From an uncultured Blautia sp. (GTDB lineage: Bacteria; Bacillota; Clostridia; Lachnospirales; Lachnospiraceae): 17,308 nt of DNA. Shown one piece after another: positions 6,401 through 13,590 of this stretch. The stretch lies in assembly GCA_934408705.1 (NCBI GenBank), contig CAKRVL010000056.1, forward strand, positions 1-17,308. The letters are read 5' to 3'. Made by a program: the position numbers and the translations under genes. The stretch's first letter is position 1. The number at the start of each line of letters is the position of its first letter. The notes under the pieces were generated by a model. That model was not told the origin of the DNA and made no database searches. It saw only the letters and a program-made list of their open reading frames with translations.

Positions 6401-7372
6401 ATGCAGGCACAGAATGCGGTTTCTATAGAATATTTCAAGAACCCGAAACGTTTTGCAGATCTTTTGAATGGATATTTTTTCGGTGGTGCTGAAGTTGTTC
6501 GTTGGGAAAGTGTTCAGGAAAGAGATCCTGTGCTGCAAAAGATAAAAGGAAAAGGTACTAAAATTTTAACAAAGGCAAATATTGTGGATTTGTTTCGTAA
6601 CGTGGAGATTGATGGCTTCAGAATTGGAGTAATATTGCAGAATCAATCCAAAATACATTATGCTATGCCAATTCGGATAATGAATGAGGAGGCAGAAGAA
6701 TATTATAGTCAATGGAAAATCTTAGAGAAAAAACATAGGCAGAAAAAGGATTTAAAAGGAGCGGAATTTTTGTCCGGTATGAGCAGAAACGATGGAATTG
6801 ATCCATTGATCATTCTGATAGTGTATTTTGGAGAAGAAAAATGGGATGCTGCAGAATCTGTACAGAAAATGTTTGGAAAAGTTGCAGAATCGGAGAAAAT
6901 AAGGGGGCTTCTTGCAGAGTATCCTATTCATGTCTTTGATTTGCGTAGATTTACGAATGTAGATAAATTTTGCACAGATTTAAAATGGGTGATAGGATTT
7001 CTGCAAAGGGATCGAAACAGAGAACAGCTATGGAAGTATGTGATGGAGAACAGAGAAGTATTTGAAAATCTGGCAGAAGATACATACAATCTGTTAGCGA
7101 TAATGGCGAAGTCGCAAATATTGGAGACGCTAAAAGATGAAGTGAGAAATGAGAGGGGAGGGTGGAATATGTGTAAAGCTCTTGATGATATGGTAAAAGA
7201 TGGGGAACGACGAGGGGAACGACGAGGGGAACGACGAGGAGAACGACGTGGAAAAAATCGGATTAATAAATTGAATTGTTTACTGCTGGCTGATAATCGG
7301 CAGGAGGAGCTGCTTCGGTCTTTTTCTGACCGAAAATTACAGCAAAAACTGCTGGAGGAATATGCCCTATAA
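6401..7372 (+). CDS. Rpn-family (PD-(D/E)XK nuclease/putative transposase) protein with degenerate active site
   Basis: 323 aa. The layout matches Lachnospiraceae proteins annotated as Rpn recombination-promoting nuclease/putative transposase: an EYFKNPKRFADLLN start (10-23), a signature at 79-92 (LQNQSKIHYAMPIR), GAEFLSG (120-126) and a VYFGEEKWD segment (141-149). From memory, relatives have ENQ at the signature and an Arg-Asp pair some 20 residues earlier; here the Glu is Gln80 and the earlier Asp seems replaced (KAN, 58-60). This predicts reduced or lost nuclease activity, or a different role. The C-terminal region has four Gly-Glu-Arg-Arg repeats (residues 268-283). AGGAG lies only 3 nt before the ATG, tighter than usual. 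It stands alone with its own promoter. No terminal inverted repeats were found around it. Confidence 0.8.
   Translation: MQAQNAVSIEYFKNPKRFADLLNGYFFGGAEVVRWESVQERDPVLQKIKGKGTKILTKANIVDLFRNVEIDGFRIGVILQNQSKIHYAMPIRIMNEEAEEYYSQWKILEKKHRQKKDLKGAEFLSGMSRNDGIDPLIILIVYFGEEKWDAAESVQKMFGKVAESEKIRGLLAEYPIHVFDLRRFTNVDKFCTDLKWVIGFLQRDRNREQLWKYVMENREVFENLAEDTYNLLAIMAKSQILETLKDEVRNERGGWNMCKALDDMVKDGERRGERRGERRGERRGKNRINKLNCLLLADNRQEELLRSFSDRKLQQKLLEEYAL
7202..7249 (+). repeat. 12-bp tandem repeat, four copies, in frame
   Basis: Unit GGGGAACGACGA. Copies 1-3 are identical and copy 4 differs at two positions. Each encodes Gly-Glu-Arg-Arg, so copy-number change by slippage would lengthen or shorten the basic tail without a frameshift. 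Confidence 0.95.
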
Positions 7373-7385
7373 TTACAAAATCCAG

Positions 7386-7414
7386 TTGACGTAATCCGAT
7401 TTCTACAACATAAT
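7386..7414 (+). promoter_or_regulatory. Promoter of the ribokinase gene
   Basis: TTGACG (7386-7391), a 17-bp spacer, then CATAAT (7409-7414), 66 bp before the start. The following ATATAAACATAAT resembles half of the CG-centred sites at 8465-8489, a weak hint of shared regulation. Confidence 0.65.
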
Positions 7415-7480
7415 ATAAACATAATCGTTGTCAGGACGAAATCTATGCGGCAAAAGTGAAACAAAACGGAGGGTTTATAC

Positions 7481-8371
7481 ATGAAAGTGCTAAATTACGG
7501 TTCATTAAACGTAGACTACGTCTATTCTGTAGACCACATTATTGTAGGCGGTGAGACCCAGCATTCATCCAAGCTGGAGGTTTTCAGTGGTGGAAAGGGT
7601 TTGAACCAGTCCATTGCCTTGGCGAAGGCTGGGGTAACTGTTTATCATGCCGGAATCATTGGAGATGACGGAGATATCCTTCTGGATGCTTGTAAGGAAG
7701 CCGGTGTAAATACTAAATATATCCGCAGACTTCCTGTAAAAGGCGGACACACCATGATTCAGGTGGATAAGAATGCCCAGAACTGCATCATTCTCTATGG
7801 TGGAACTAACCAGATGCAGACGAAGGAATTTGTAGATGAGGTTCTTGCTGACTTTGGCGAGGGAGATTATCTGATATTACAGAACGAGATCAATATGCTG
7901 GATTACATCATCGATCAGGCTTATGAGAAGAAGATGAAAATTGTCATGAACCCGTCACCATTTGACGACAAGCTGAATTCCTGTGATCTTGGCAAGGTTT
8001 ATCTTTTCCTGGTAAATGAAATAGAGGGTGAGCAGATTACCGGCTGCAAGGACAAGGACCAGATTCTGGATGCTCTTGCTGTGAAATTTCCGAATGCACG
8101 CTTTGTGCTGACTCTGGGAAGTGAGGGTGCGGTTTATTACGATGGAAAAGAAAAAGTGTTCCAGGATATCTTTAAGGTAAAAGCGGTGGATACCACAGCA
8201 GCGGGAGATACTTTTACAGGATATTTTATTGCAGCAACGCTGGAGGGACGGTCTATCCAGGAGGCGTTAAGAATGGCGGCTAAGGCATCCTCTATTGCGG
8301 TTTCAAGGCCAGGCGCTACTCCATCCATTCCTACAGCTGATGAAGTAAAGAAAGAGCTGGGAATGCTGTAG
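7481..8371 (+). CDS. rbsK: Ribokinase (PfkB family)
   Basis: 296 aa, normal length for the family. It phosphorylates ribose to ribose-5-phosphate with ATP in the cytoplasm. PfkB features are visible: the N-terminal substrate loop GGKGLNQ (37-43), NPSP (157-160), the ribokinase NEIEGE segment (179-184), TLGSEGA (211-217) and the nucleotide-binding/catalytic signature DTTAAGDTFTG (237-247) with D243 as the expected base. AGGGTTT-type Shine-Dalgarno sequence (CGGAGGG) lies upstream of the ATG at 7481. It precedes the ribose transport operon but has its own promoter and terminator. Ribose is favoured over other sugars because of RbsD and the RbsB-like protein downstream. Confidence 0.9.
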   Translation: MKVLNYGSLNVDYVYSVDHIIVGGETQHSSKLEVFSGGKGLNQSIALAKAGVTVYHAGIIGDDGDILLDACKEAGVNTKYIRRLPVKGGHTMIQVDKNAQNCIILYGGTNQMQTKEFVDEVLADFGEGDYLILQNEINMLDYIIDQAYEKKMKIVMNPSPFDDKLNSCDLGKVYLFLVNEIEGEQITGCKDKDQILDALAVKFPNARFVLTLGSEGAVYYDGKEKVFQDIFKVKAVDTTAAGDTFTGYFIAATLEGRSIQEALRMAAKASSIAVSRPGATPSIPTADEVKKELGML

Positions 8372-8428
8372 ATTATTTTATATAACCTAAGAAATAAAAT
8401 AAATCTGAATAACATAAAAGAAAAACTA

Positions 8429-8454
8429 TGGGAGCAGACTAAAACCTGCTCCTA
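8429..8454 (+). terminator. Terminator after ribokinase
   Basis: GGAGCAG (8431-8437) pairs with CTGCTCC (8446-8452), extended by two weaker pairs, followed by the T-rich TATATTATTTAT. It separates rbsK from the transport operon. Confidence 0.75.
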
Positions 8455-8464
8455 TATTATTTAT

Positions 8465-8489
8465 ATAAACGTTTATCTAAATGTTTATA
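8465..8489. promoter_or_regulatory. Candidate paired LacI-type operator sites
   Basis: ATAAACGTTTAT (8465-8476) is a perfect CG-centred palindrome; one base later TAAATGTTTATA (8478-8489) is a close variant. They lie about 150 bp upstream of a third copy inside the rbsB promoter, a spacing compatible with DNA looping. The rest of the 327-bp gap (8372-8698) is AT-rich and holds only the rbsK terminator, these sites and the promoter at 8603-8630. Confidence 0.55.
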
Positions 8490-8602
8490 TACAAAACAAG
8501 TAACAAAGCTTAAAACAAAACAAATTATGGTAAAAAGTAACTAAAAACACGGTGAAAACCTTGTGCATTCATACAAAATAACAAACAAAATCAAAACGGT
8601 TA

Positions 8603-8630
8603 TTGAAAAATTTATAAAAACGTTTATAAT
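8603..8630 (+). promoter_or_regulatory. Promoter of the ribose transport operon with embedded operator
   Basis: TTGAAA (8603-8608), a 16-bp spacer, then TATAAT (8625-8630). AAACGTTT (8618-8625) lies between the boxes and touches the -10 element, an ideal repressor position. A further variant, AAAACGGTTAT, lies at 8593-8603, against the -35 box. Likely target of the LacI-family protein at 13591. Confidence 0.65.
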
Positions 8631-8698
8631 CAAATTATCAACAGTTCAGAGAAAACCTGAACAAAACAGAGCTTAATAAAATCAAGGAGGACGTAATT

Positions 8699-9682
8699 AT
8701 GAAAGCAAGAAAGGCAATGGCATTGGCAATGACAGCAGCTATGGTTGGAGGTTTAATGACAGTTCCGGTAATGGCAGAGGAGAACGCTGAGCTGCTTCCG
8801 GGCGGTGGAAGCAAGATTATTTACTGTATCACACCTTCCACATCCAACCCATTCTTTAACACAGAGCAGGTAATTGCCAAAGAGAAAGCTGAGGAGCTTG
8901 GATACGAAGTTAAATGTGCTTCCCATGATGATGACGCTGCTACACAGCTTGAGCTTTTCGAAGCAGCTATCAACGACGGCGCAGCAGCAATCATTTGTGA
9001 TAATGCCGGTGCAGATGCTTCTATTGAAGCGGTTCAGAAAGCATATGATGCAGGAATCCCTACCTTCCTCATTGATCGTGAAATTAACCAGTCAGGACTT
9101 GCAGTAGCACAGATCGTAGCAGATAACGCACAGGGCGCAGCAGCTATCGCAGAAGTCTGGGTAGAGGCTATGAACTACGAAGGTAAATATGCAGAGCTCC
9201 TTGGACTTGAGTCCGATACAAACTGCCAGGTTCGTTCTGACAACTATCATTCTGTAATTGACGAGTACGAAGATCTTGAAATGGTAGCACAGCAGTCAGC
9301 TAACTGGGATCAGACAGAAGCTTATGAGAAGACAGAAGCAATCCTTCAGTCCAATCCAGAAATCACAGGTATTATCTGTGGTAACGATACAATGGCATGT
9401 GGTGCTGTTCAGGCTTGCATTGATGCTGGACGTGACGACATCAAGATCATCGGCCTTGACGGATCCGACGAAGCAAATGCTTACATCAAATCTGGTAATA
9501 TGGTTGGTACAGCACTTCAGCAGATCGCTCTGATCACTGAGATGGCAGTTGAGCAGGCAGATGCTTATCTTAACGGAACAGCTCCGGAAGAAGAGAAACA
9601 GCTTGTTCCTTGTGTAGCAATCACAGCTGACAATACTGATTGCCTGAACGCATTCGTTTACACAGAGCCAGACGCTGAATAA
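8699..9682 (+). CDS. rbsB: Ribose-type ABC transporter substrate-binding protein without lipobox
   Basis: 327 aa. It captures the sugar outside the membrane and delivers it to RbsAC. The N-terminus is a Sec signal peptide with probable type I cleavage after VMA (residue 26); no cysteine occurs before residue 43, so there is no lipobox. The mature protein is a type-1 periplasmic-binding fold. Residues corresponding to known ribose-binding-protein contacts are visible: N50/F52/F53, D126-R127, R179, N229-D230, D254 and Q274. AAGGAGG is 8 nt before the ATG. It is the first gene of the operon and is followed by a hairpin. In a Gram-positive host such proteins are normally lipid-anchored, so either another protein retains it or it is released. 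A related pentose or autoinducer-like ligand is possible. Confidence 0.9.
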   Translation: MKARKAMALAMTAAMVGGLMTVPVMAEENAELLPGGGSKIIYCITPSTSNPFFNTEQVIAKEKAEELGYEVKCASHDDDAATQLELFEAAINDGAAAIICDNAGADASIEAVQKAYDAGIPTFLIDREINQSGLAVAQIVADNAQGAAAIAEVWVEAMNYEGKYAELLGLESDTNCQVRSDNYHSVIDEYEDLEMVAQQSANWDQTEAYEKTEAILQSNPEITGIICGNDTMACGAVQACIDAGRDDIKIIGLDGSDEANAYIKSGNMVGTALQQIALITEMAVEQADAYLNGTAPEEEKQLVPCVAITADNTDCLNAFVYTEPDAE

Positions 9683-9718
9683 TCGGATTCTACAGAGATA
9701 AACAGATTGACAATTGAA

Positions 9719-9743
9719 AGGCGGTGCGCCAGCGCCGCCTTTT
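9719..9743 (+). terminator. Intra-operon hairpin after rbsB (attenuator or processing site)
   Basis: AGGCGGTGC (9719-9727) pairs with GCGCCGCCT (9732-9740) around a GCCA loop, with one G-U wobble, and is followed by TTTTAT. It lies 36 bp after the rbsB stop and 27 bp before the next start. Partial termination or 3'-end stabilisation would give more binding protein than transporter subunits. Confidence 0.8.
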
Positions 9744-9769
9744 ATAGTAGAAAGCAGGGAGAGATAATT

Positions 9770-10357
9770 ATGAAAAGCAGACGAATTTTGGCAATTCTGG
9801 CCGCATGTACAGCAGTTACCCTTACCGGCTGCGGTGTTGTTACCGTAGTCCCGATCGGAGAAGAAGCTTCCTATACAGGTAAAAAGGAATTTGATTCCGC
9901 AGCAGAATCAGAAGGTGACTGGTCCTCTGTTGTAGCTGATATTTCAGAGAAGGCGCAGGATCTTAGTGAATTATTAAACGGTGATGGTATTACAGAAACA
10001 ACAGCGGTTAAAGGAACCGGAAAGATTAAAGAATACAATACAGACACCCCGAAACATTATCTCGTAGTTGAATTGGAAGGATACAGTGGACCTGTAGAGG
10101 TTCAGGTGCGCACAGATGGTCCTAACTCCAGTACCGCAATCCGTGACCTTCAGTCTCTGAAAACCTTTGAGAGCTTTACTAATCAGACTGAATGGTCCAG
10201 TTATGGAAAAGAGCTGAACAAGCAGGCGCTTGCTCAGGTAATCAATCCACTTGAAATTGACAATAGTGTAGCTGGCAAGACTGTTACATTCACAGGCGGC
10301 GCAGAAGCCGGCAAAGATGCAGTATCTGTTACAGCAGTCGAGCTGACGATTGAATAA
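9770..10357 (+). CDS. DUF2291 family lipoprotein of sugar ABC transporter operon
   Basis: 195 aa. The N-terminus is a lipoprotein signal (positive start, hydrophobic run, LTGC with C21 as the lipidated residue). The rest resembles DUF2291: an FDSAAES...W segment near 41-52, GPNSSTAIRDLQS (about 117-129) and a following FTNQTEWSSYGKELN (about 136-150), a pattern I recall as the family signature. Biochemical function is unknown; family members sit beside RbsABC-type transporters. Start: ATG at 9770 follows AGGGAG (9756-9761); the upstream TTG at 9707 would run through the hairpin and is rejected. It lies between rbsB and rbsA, 15 bp from the latter. Because the neighbouring binding protein has no anchor, a docking or tethering role is suggested (inference). 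Confidence 0.85.
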   Translation: MKSRRILAILAACTAVTLTGCGVVTVVPIGEEASYTGKKEFDSAAESEGDWSSVVADISEKAQDLSELLNGDGITETTAVKGTGKIKEYNTDTPKHYLVVELEGYSGPVEVQVRTDGPNSSTAIRDLQSLKTFESFTNQTEWSSYGKELNKQALAQVINPLEIDNSVAGKTVTFTGGAEAGKDAVSVTAVELTIE

Positions 10358-10372
10358 AAAGGAGGAAGCATT

Positions 10373-11911
10373 ATGTTTGATGATCCGAATGTTGTACTCC
10401 ATTGTGAAAAAATTGATAAGATTTATCCCGGAACCAAGGCTCTTGATCAGGTTTCCTTTGATCTTCTGAAGGGAAAGGTAAATGTTCTGATCGGAGAGAA
10501 CGGAGCGGGAAAATCCACTCTGATGAAGATGATCGCAGGAATTGAGCAGCCATCCGCTGGAAAAATGTACATGGATGGACAGGAGGTCTATTTCAAAGAT
10601 ACCAATGCAGCCCGCGCAAAGGGAATCGGAATCATTCATCAGGAGCTTTCTCTTTTCCCAAATATGACTGTATATCAGAATATTTTCATGGGACATGAGA
10701 AAAAGAAAGGCGTTTTCCTGGATGACAAAGCACACTCAGAGGGCGCTAAGAAGATTCTGAAGCGTCTGGAGCATGAGATTCCGCCGGATACTATGGTTGG
10801 AGATCTTCGTGTAGGACAGCAGCAGATGGTTGAAATTGCCCGTAACCTGAATCAGGATGATTTACGTGTGCTGATCATGGATGAGCCTACATCCTCCCTT
10901 TCTGCGGCCGAGGTTAAGGTTCTTTTCAAGATCATGAGAGAGCTTCTGGAAACTGGAATTTCCATTGTATACATATCTCATCGTCTGGAAGAAATTATGG
11001 AAATCGGTGATCATGTTACCGTTCTTAGGGATGGAAAATACGTTGCAGATGCAGATGTAAAGGATATTGAGCTCAGCTGGATCGTAGAAAACATGGTAGG
11101 AAAAAATACACAGTACCACCGGTTTGAGAGAACTATTGATCTTTCCAAACAGCCGAAGGTGCTGGAAATCAAAGACCTCTGTCTTCCTAAAAAGGGTGGC
11201 GGCTGGACTCTTGACCATATAAATCTCGACCTGAAAAAAGGAGAAGTTCTTGGTATTTACGGACTTCTTGGAGCAGGACGAAGCGAATTGTTCGAATGCC
11301 TCATGGGACTTCATCCGGAACACACCGGAGATGTGATTTACGAAGGCAAAAAGCTTAAGATCAAGGATGTTGCAACCCAGATCAGGAATGGTTTTGCCCT
11401 TGTACCTGAGGATCGCCAGAGTCAGGGCCTGATCCAGACTCTTGATATTGGAAAGAATACAGCAATTTCTTCCATGAAAGATTATGTAAAAGGTCTGTTC
11501 CTGAATGAAAAGGCAGAGGATGCAGCAGTTGATGAACAGATCAAAGATATCCATATTAAAGTGGCAGATAAGAGACTTCCAATCTTGTCTTTGTCCGGTG
11601 GAAACCAGCAGAAGGTTGTAATTGGTAAAGGACTTCTTACCAAACCCAAAATTTTACTTCTGGATGAGCCATCACGTGGTATTGATATTGGTGCGAAGAC
11701 AGAGGTCTTCGAGATCATACATGATCTTGCAGAAAAAGGACTTTCCATTATTGTTATTTCATCAGAATTGAAGGAGATTATGGCAATTGCAGACAGGATC
11801 TGTGTACTGTCTAATGGCAAAAAGACCGGTGAGCTGACCGGAGATGAGATAACAGAAGACATACTTGTACGTACATCTTATGCCGGACTTGGAACCGGAA
11901 GAAACGCGTAA
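10373..11911 (+). CDS. rbsA: Ribose-type ABC transporter ATP-binding protein (two ABC domains)
   Basis: 512 aa, typical of the RbsA/AraG/MglA class. It energises sugar import on the cytoplasmic face. Domain 1 has Walker A GENGAGKST (41-49), signature LRVGQQQ (145-151), Walker B LIMDEP (167-172) and switch H203. Domain 2 has the degenerate P-loop GLLGAGRSE (297-305) usual for this class, signature LSGGNQQK (407-414) and Walker B LLLDEP (428-433). As in relatives, the N-terminal domain is expected to be the main ATPase. GGAGG precedes the start. The gene is 15 bp after the DUF2291 gene and 19 bp before the permease. Confidence 0.95.
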   Translation: MFDDPNVVLHCEKIDKIYPGTKALDQVSFDLLKGKVNVLIGENGAGKSTLMKMIAGIEQPSAGKMYMDGQEVYFKDTNAARAKGIGIIHQELSLFPNMTVYQNIFMGHEKKKGVFLDDKAHSEGAKKILKRLEHEIPPDTMVGDLRVGQQQMVEIARNLNQDDLRVLIMDEPTSSLSAAEVKVLFKIMRELLETGISIVYISHRLEEIMEIGDHVTVLRDGKYVADADVKDIELSWIVENMVGKNTQYHRFERTIDLSKQPKVLEIKDLCLPKKGGGWTLDHINLDLKKGEVLGIYGLLGAGRSELFECLMGLHPEHTGDVIYEGKKLKIKDVATQIRNGFALVPEDRQSQGLIQTLDIGKNTAISSMKDYVKGLFLNEKAEDAAVDEQIKDIHIKVADKRLPILSLSGGNQQKVVIGKGLLTKPKILLLDEPSRGIDIGAKTEVFEIIHDLAEKGLSIIVISSELKEIMAIADRICVLSNGKKTGELTGDEITEDILVRTSYAGLGTGRNA

Positions 11912-11930
11912 GCCGGGGAGGAGCAGAACA

Positions 11931-12977
11931 ATGAACAACAAAAAATCAAATAATAATCAGTTATTAATGACCTTGCTGAAAGGACGTACCTTTATTGTAC
12001 TGGTACTCCTGGTCATCTTTTTCACCGCTGTAAAAGGAACTACATTCCTGTCTGCAGCTACATTGACTATGGTTGCCAAGCATGTGGCCCTGTATGGTAT
12101 CCTTGCACTTGGTATGACATTCGTAATCATTACCGGCGGTATTGACCTTTCCGTTGGTTCTGTTGTAGGACTTGTTGGTATGCTTGCCGGAGGTATGATC
12201 CAGGAAGGTGTCACACTGAAATTTGCAGGTGTTACTCTTTATTTCAGTGTTCCTGTAATTGTTATTTCCATGCTGGTTGTCGGCTGTGTCATTGGTGCAG
12301 TCAACGGTCTTATTGTAACAAAGCTTGGCGTAGCGCCATTTATCGCTACTCTTGGTACTATGTATATCTGCCGTGGTTTTGCAAACCTTCGTTCCAACGG
12401 TGCGACATTCTCAGATATCAAAGGATATGAAGGTCTGGGAAACACAGGCTTTAAGATTCTTGGAAGCAACATTGCAGGTATTCCTACTGGTGTATATATT
12501 TTCGCAGTTCTTGCAGTGATCGCAGTTGTGATCCTGAAAAAGCTTCCATTTGGATGGTATGTACTTGCAGTTGGTGGCAATGAGAAATCTGCCCGTCTTT
12601 CCGGTATCAAAGCAGACAAGATTAAAATCATCGTTTATATGATTTCCGGTTTCTGCGCAGCATGGGTTGGTATGATCAATACAGCACAGCTTTCAGCAGC
12701 ACATCCGGCATCTGGTGACGGCTGGGAAATGAATGCTATCGCAGCTACTGTACTTGGCGGCACATCCATGAGCGGTGGATCCGGAACAATCATCGGAACC
12801 GTAGTCGGAGCATTCGTTATCGGTGTTATCAACGATGGTATGACAATGTGTGGTGTATCTGAATTCTGGCAGAAGGTTATCCGTGGTCTGGTTATCATTC
12901 TTGCAGTTGTAATTGATCAGACACAGAGAAATCTTCAGGCAAAAATGGCTCTTCAGGCAAGAAATGAGAATAAATAA
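11931..12977 (+). CDS. rbsC: Ribose-type ABC transporter permease
   Basis: 348 aa with multiple hydrophobic membrane segments of the BPD_transp_2 family. ITGGIDLSVGSV (67-78) and NGLIVTKLGVAPFIATLGT (125-143) are class signatures, the latter near the ATPase-coupling region. It forms the import channel, presumably as a homodimer with RbsA. Start: ATG at 11931 with GGGGAGGAG at 11915-11923; an upstream in-frame extension to 11865 overlaps rbsA and lacks such a site. Confidence 0.94.
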   Translation: MNNKKSNNNQLLMTLLKGRTFIVLVLLVIFFTAVKGTTFLSAATLTMVAKHVALYGILALGMTFVIITGGIDLSVGSVVGLVGMLAGGMIQEGVTLKFAGVTLYFSVPVIVISMLVVGCVIGAVNGLIVTKLGVAPFIATLGTMYICRGFANLRSNGATFSDIKGYEGLGNTGFKILGSNIAGIPTGVYIFAVLAVIAVVILKKLPFGWYVLAVGGNEKSARLSGIKADKIKIIVYMISGFCAAWVGMINTAQLSAAHPASGDGWEMNAIAATVLGGTSMSGGSGTIIGTVVGAFVIGVINDGMTMCGVSEFWQKVIRGLVIILAVVIDQTQRNLQAKMALQARNENK

Positions 12978-13026
12978 AAAATAGTTCTGTGACTGGTGGC
13001 AGAAATTGCCGAAACAGTTGAAATAG

Positions 13027-13055
13027 TTGCAAAAAAACGAAAAAACCTTTATAGT
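13027..13055 (+). promoter_or_regulatory. Possible internal promoter before rbsD
   Basis: TTGCAA (13027-13032), a 17-bp spacer, then TATAGT (13050-13055), in the 106-bp gap between rbsC and rbsD. It could supply rbsD and the regulator independently of the main promoter. Confidence 0.4.
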
Positions 13056-13083
13056 AATAATCGTAGAAGCAGGAGGAATAAGC

Positions 13084-13485
13084 ATGAAAAAATCAGGGAT
13101 TTTAAATGCCCAGCTGATCCGCTGTATTGCGGAACTGGGACATAAGGATCTGTTTATGATTGGTGATGCGGGAATGCCAATTCCAAAGGGCGTGGAGATT
13201 GTAGACCTGGTTGTGTGCGGAGGAGTTCCTACATTTAAGCAGGTAATGGATGCGGTGTTAGCAGAAACAGAAGTGGAAGCTTATACCATTGCAAATGAGA
13301 TCGAGGAAAAGAATCCGGAGCTTCTTGCATATATTCAGCAGAGCCTTCCTGAAGCAGAGGAGAGCAGAATTGACCATGTAGATCTGAAGAAAATGTCTGC
13401 ACAGTGCAAATTTGCAATCCGTACAGGTGAGTTTACACCTTATCCGAACGTGATTTTAAGAGCGGGAGTTGCGTTCCCGGCATAA
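13084..13485 (+). CDS. rbsD: D-ribose pyranase
   Basis: 133 aa. It interconverts beta-pyranose and beta-furanose ribose so that the kinase gets the furanose. H20 (in ELGHKD), H98, K102, Y120 and N122 fall at the numbered positions I recall for the RbsD active site. GDAGMPIP (27-34) and the C-terminal FTPYPNVIL (117-125) are also family patterns. AGGAGG precedes the ATG at 13084; the longer frame from 13027 has no such support. Its presence is the best evidence that ribose is the operon's substrate; the fucose mutarotase paralogue FucU is the alternative. Confidence 0.94.
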   Translation: MKKSGILNAQLIRCIAELGHKDLFMIGDAGMPIPKGVEIVDLVVCGGVPTFKQVMDAVLAETEVEAYTIANEIEEKNPELLAYIQQSLPEAEESRIDHVDLKKMSAQCKFAIRTGEFTPYPNVILRAGVAFPA

Positions 13486-13501
13486 AGGTTCACAAGAGAA
13501 G

Positions 13502-13542
13502 ACGCTGCGAAGTAGGGGAAACTTATTTTGCAGCGTTCTTTT
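13502..13542 (+). terminator. Hairpin between rbsD and the LacI-type gene
   Basis: ACGCTGC (13502-13508) pairs with GCAGCGT (13530-13536). The stem continues inward with A-U and G-U pairs around an AGGGGAA-type loop and is followed by TCTTTTAG. Partial terminator before the regulator gene; no separate promoter for the regulator is evident. Confidence 0.65.
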
Positions 13543-13590
13543 AGCTGTCCGCAGGGCGACGTATCCATTACAGACAGAGGAGGATGCAAT

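Noticed and set aside
7314..7334. Hairpin TTCGGTC/GACCGAA near the end of the Rpn-like gene as a terminator
   Set aside because: It lies inside the coding region and is followed by A-rich rather than T-rich sequence on the plus strand.
6401..7372. Rpn-like gene as a complete mobile element
   Set aside because: No terminal inverted repeats or target-site duplications could be found around it by eye, so it is annotated as a gene only.
6928..7482. 184-codon minus-strand ORF with RRSP repeats
   Set aside because: The repeats are only the reverse reading of the GERR-coding tandem repeat in the real gene.
8462..8476. Catabolite-repression (cre) site reading of ATATAAACGTTTATC
   Set aside because: Aligned to WTGNAANCGNWNNCW it lacks the conserved G and C at the outer positions, so a dedicated LacI-type operator is the better reading.
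9974..10735. 253-codon minus-strand ORF
   Set aside because: Spans the lipoprotein and ATPase genes in antisense; no motif or start signal.
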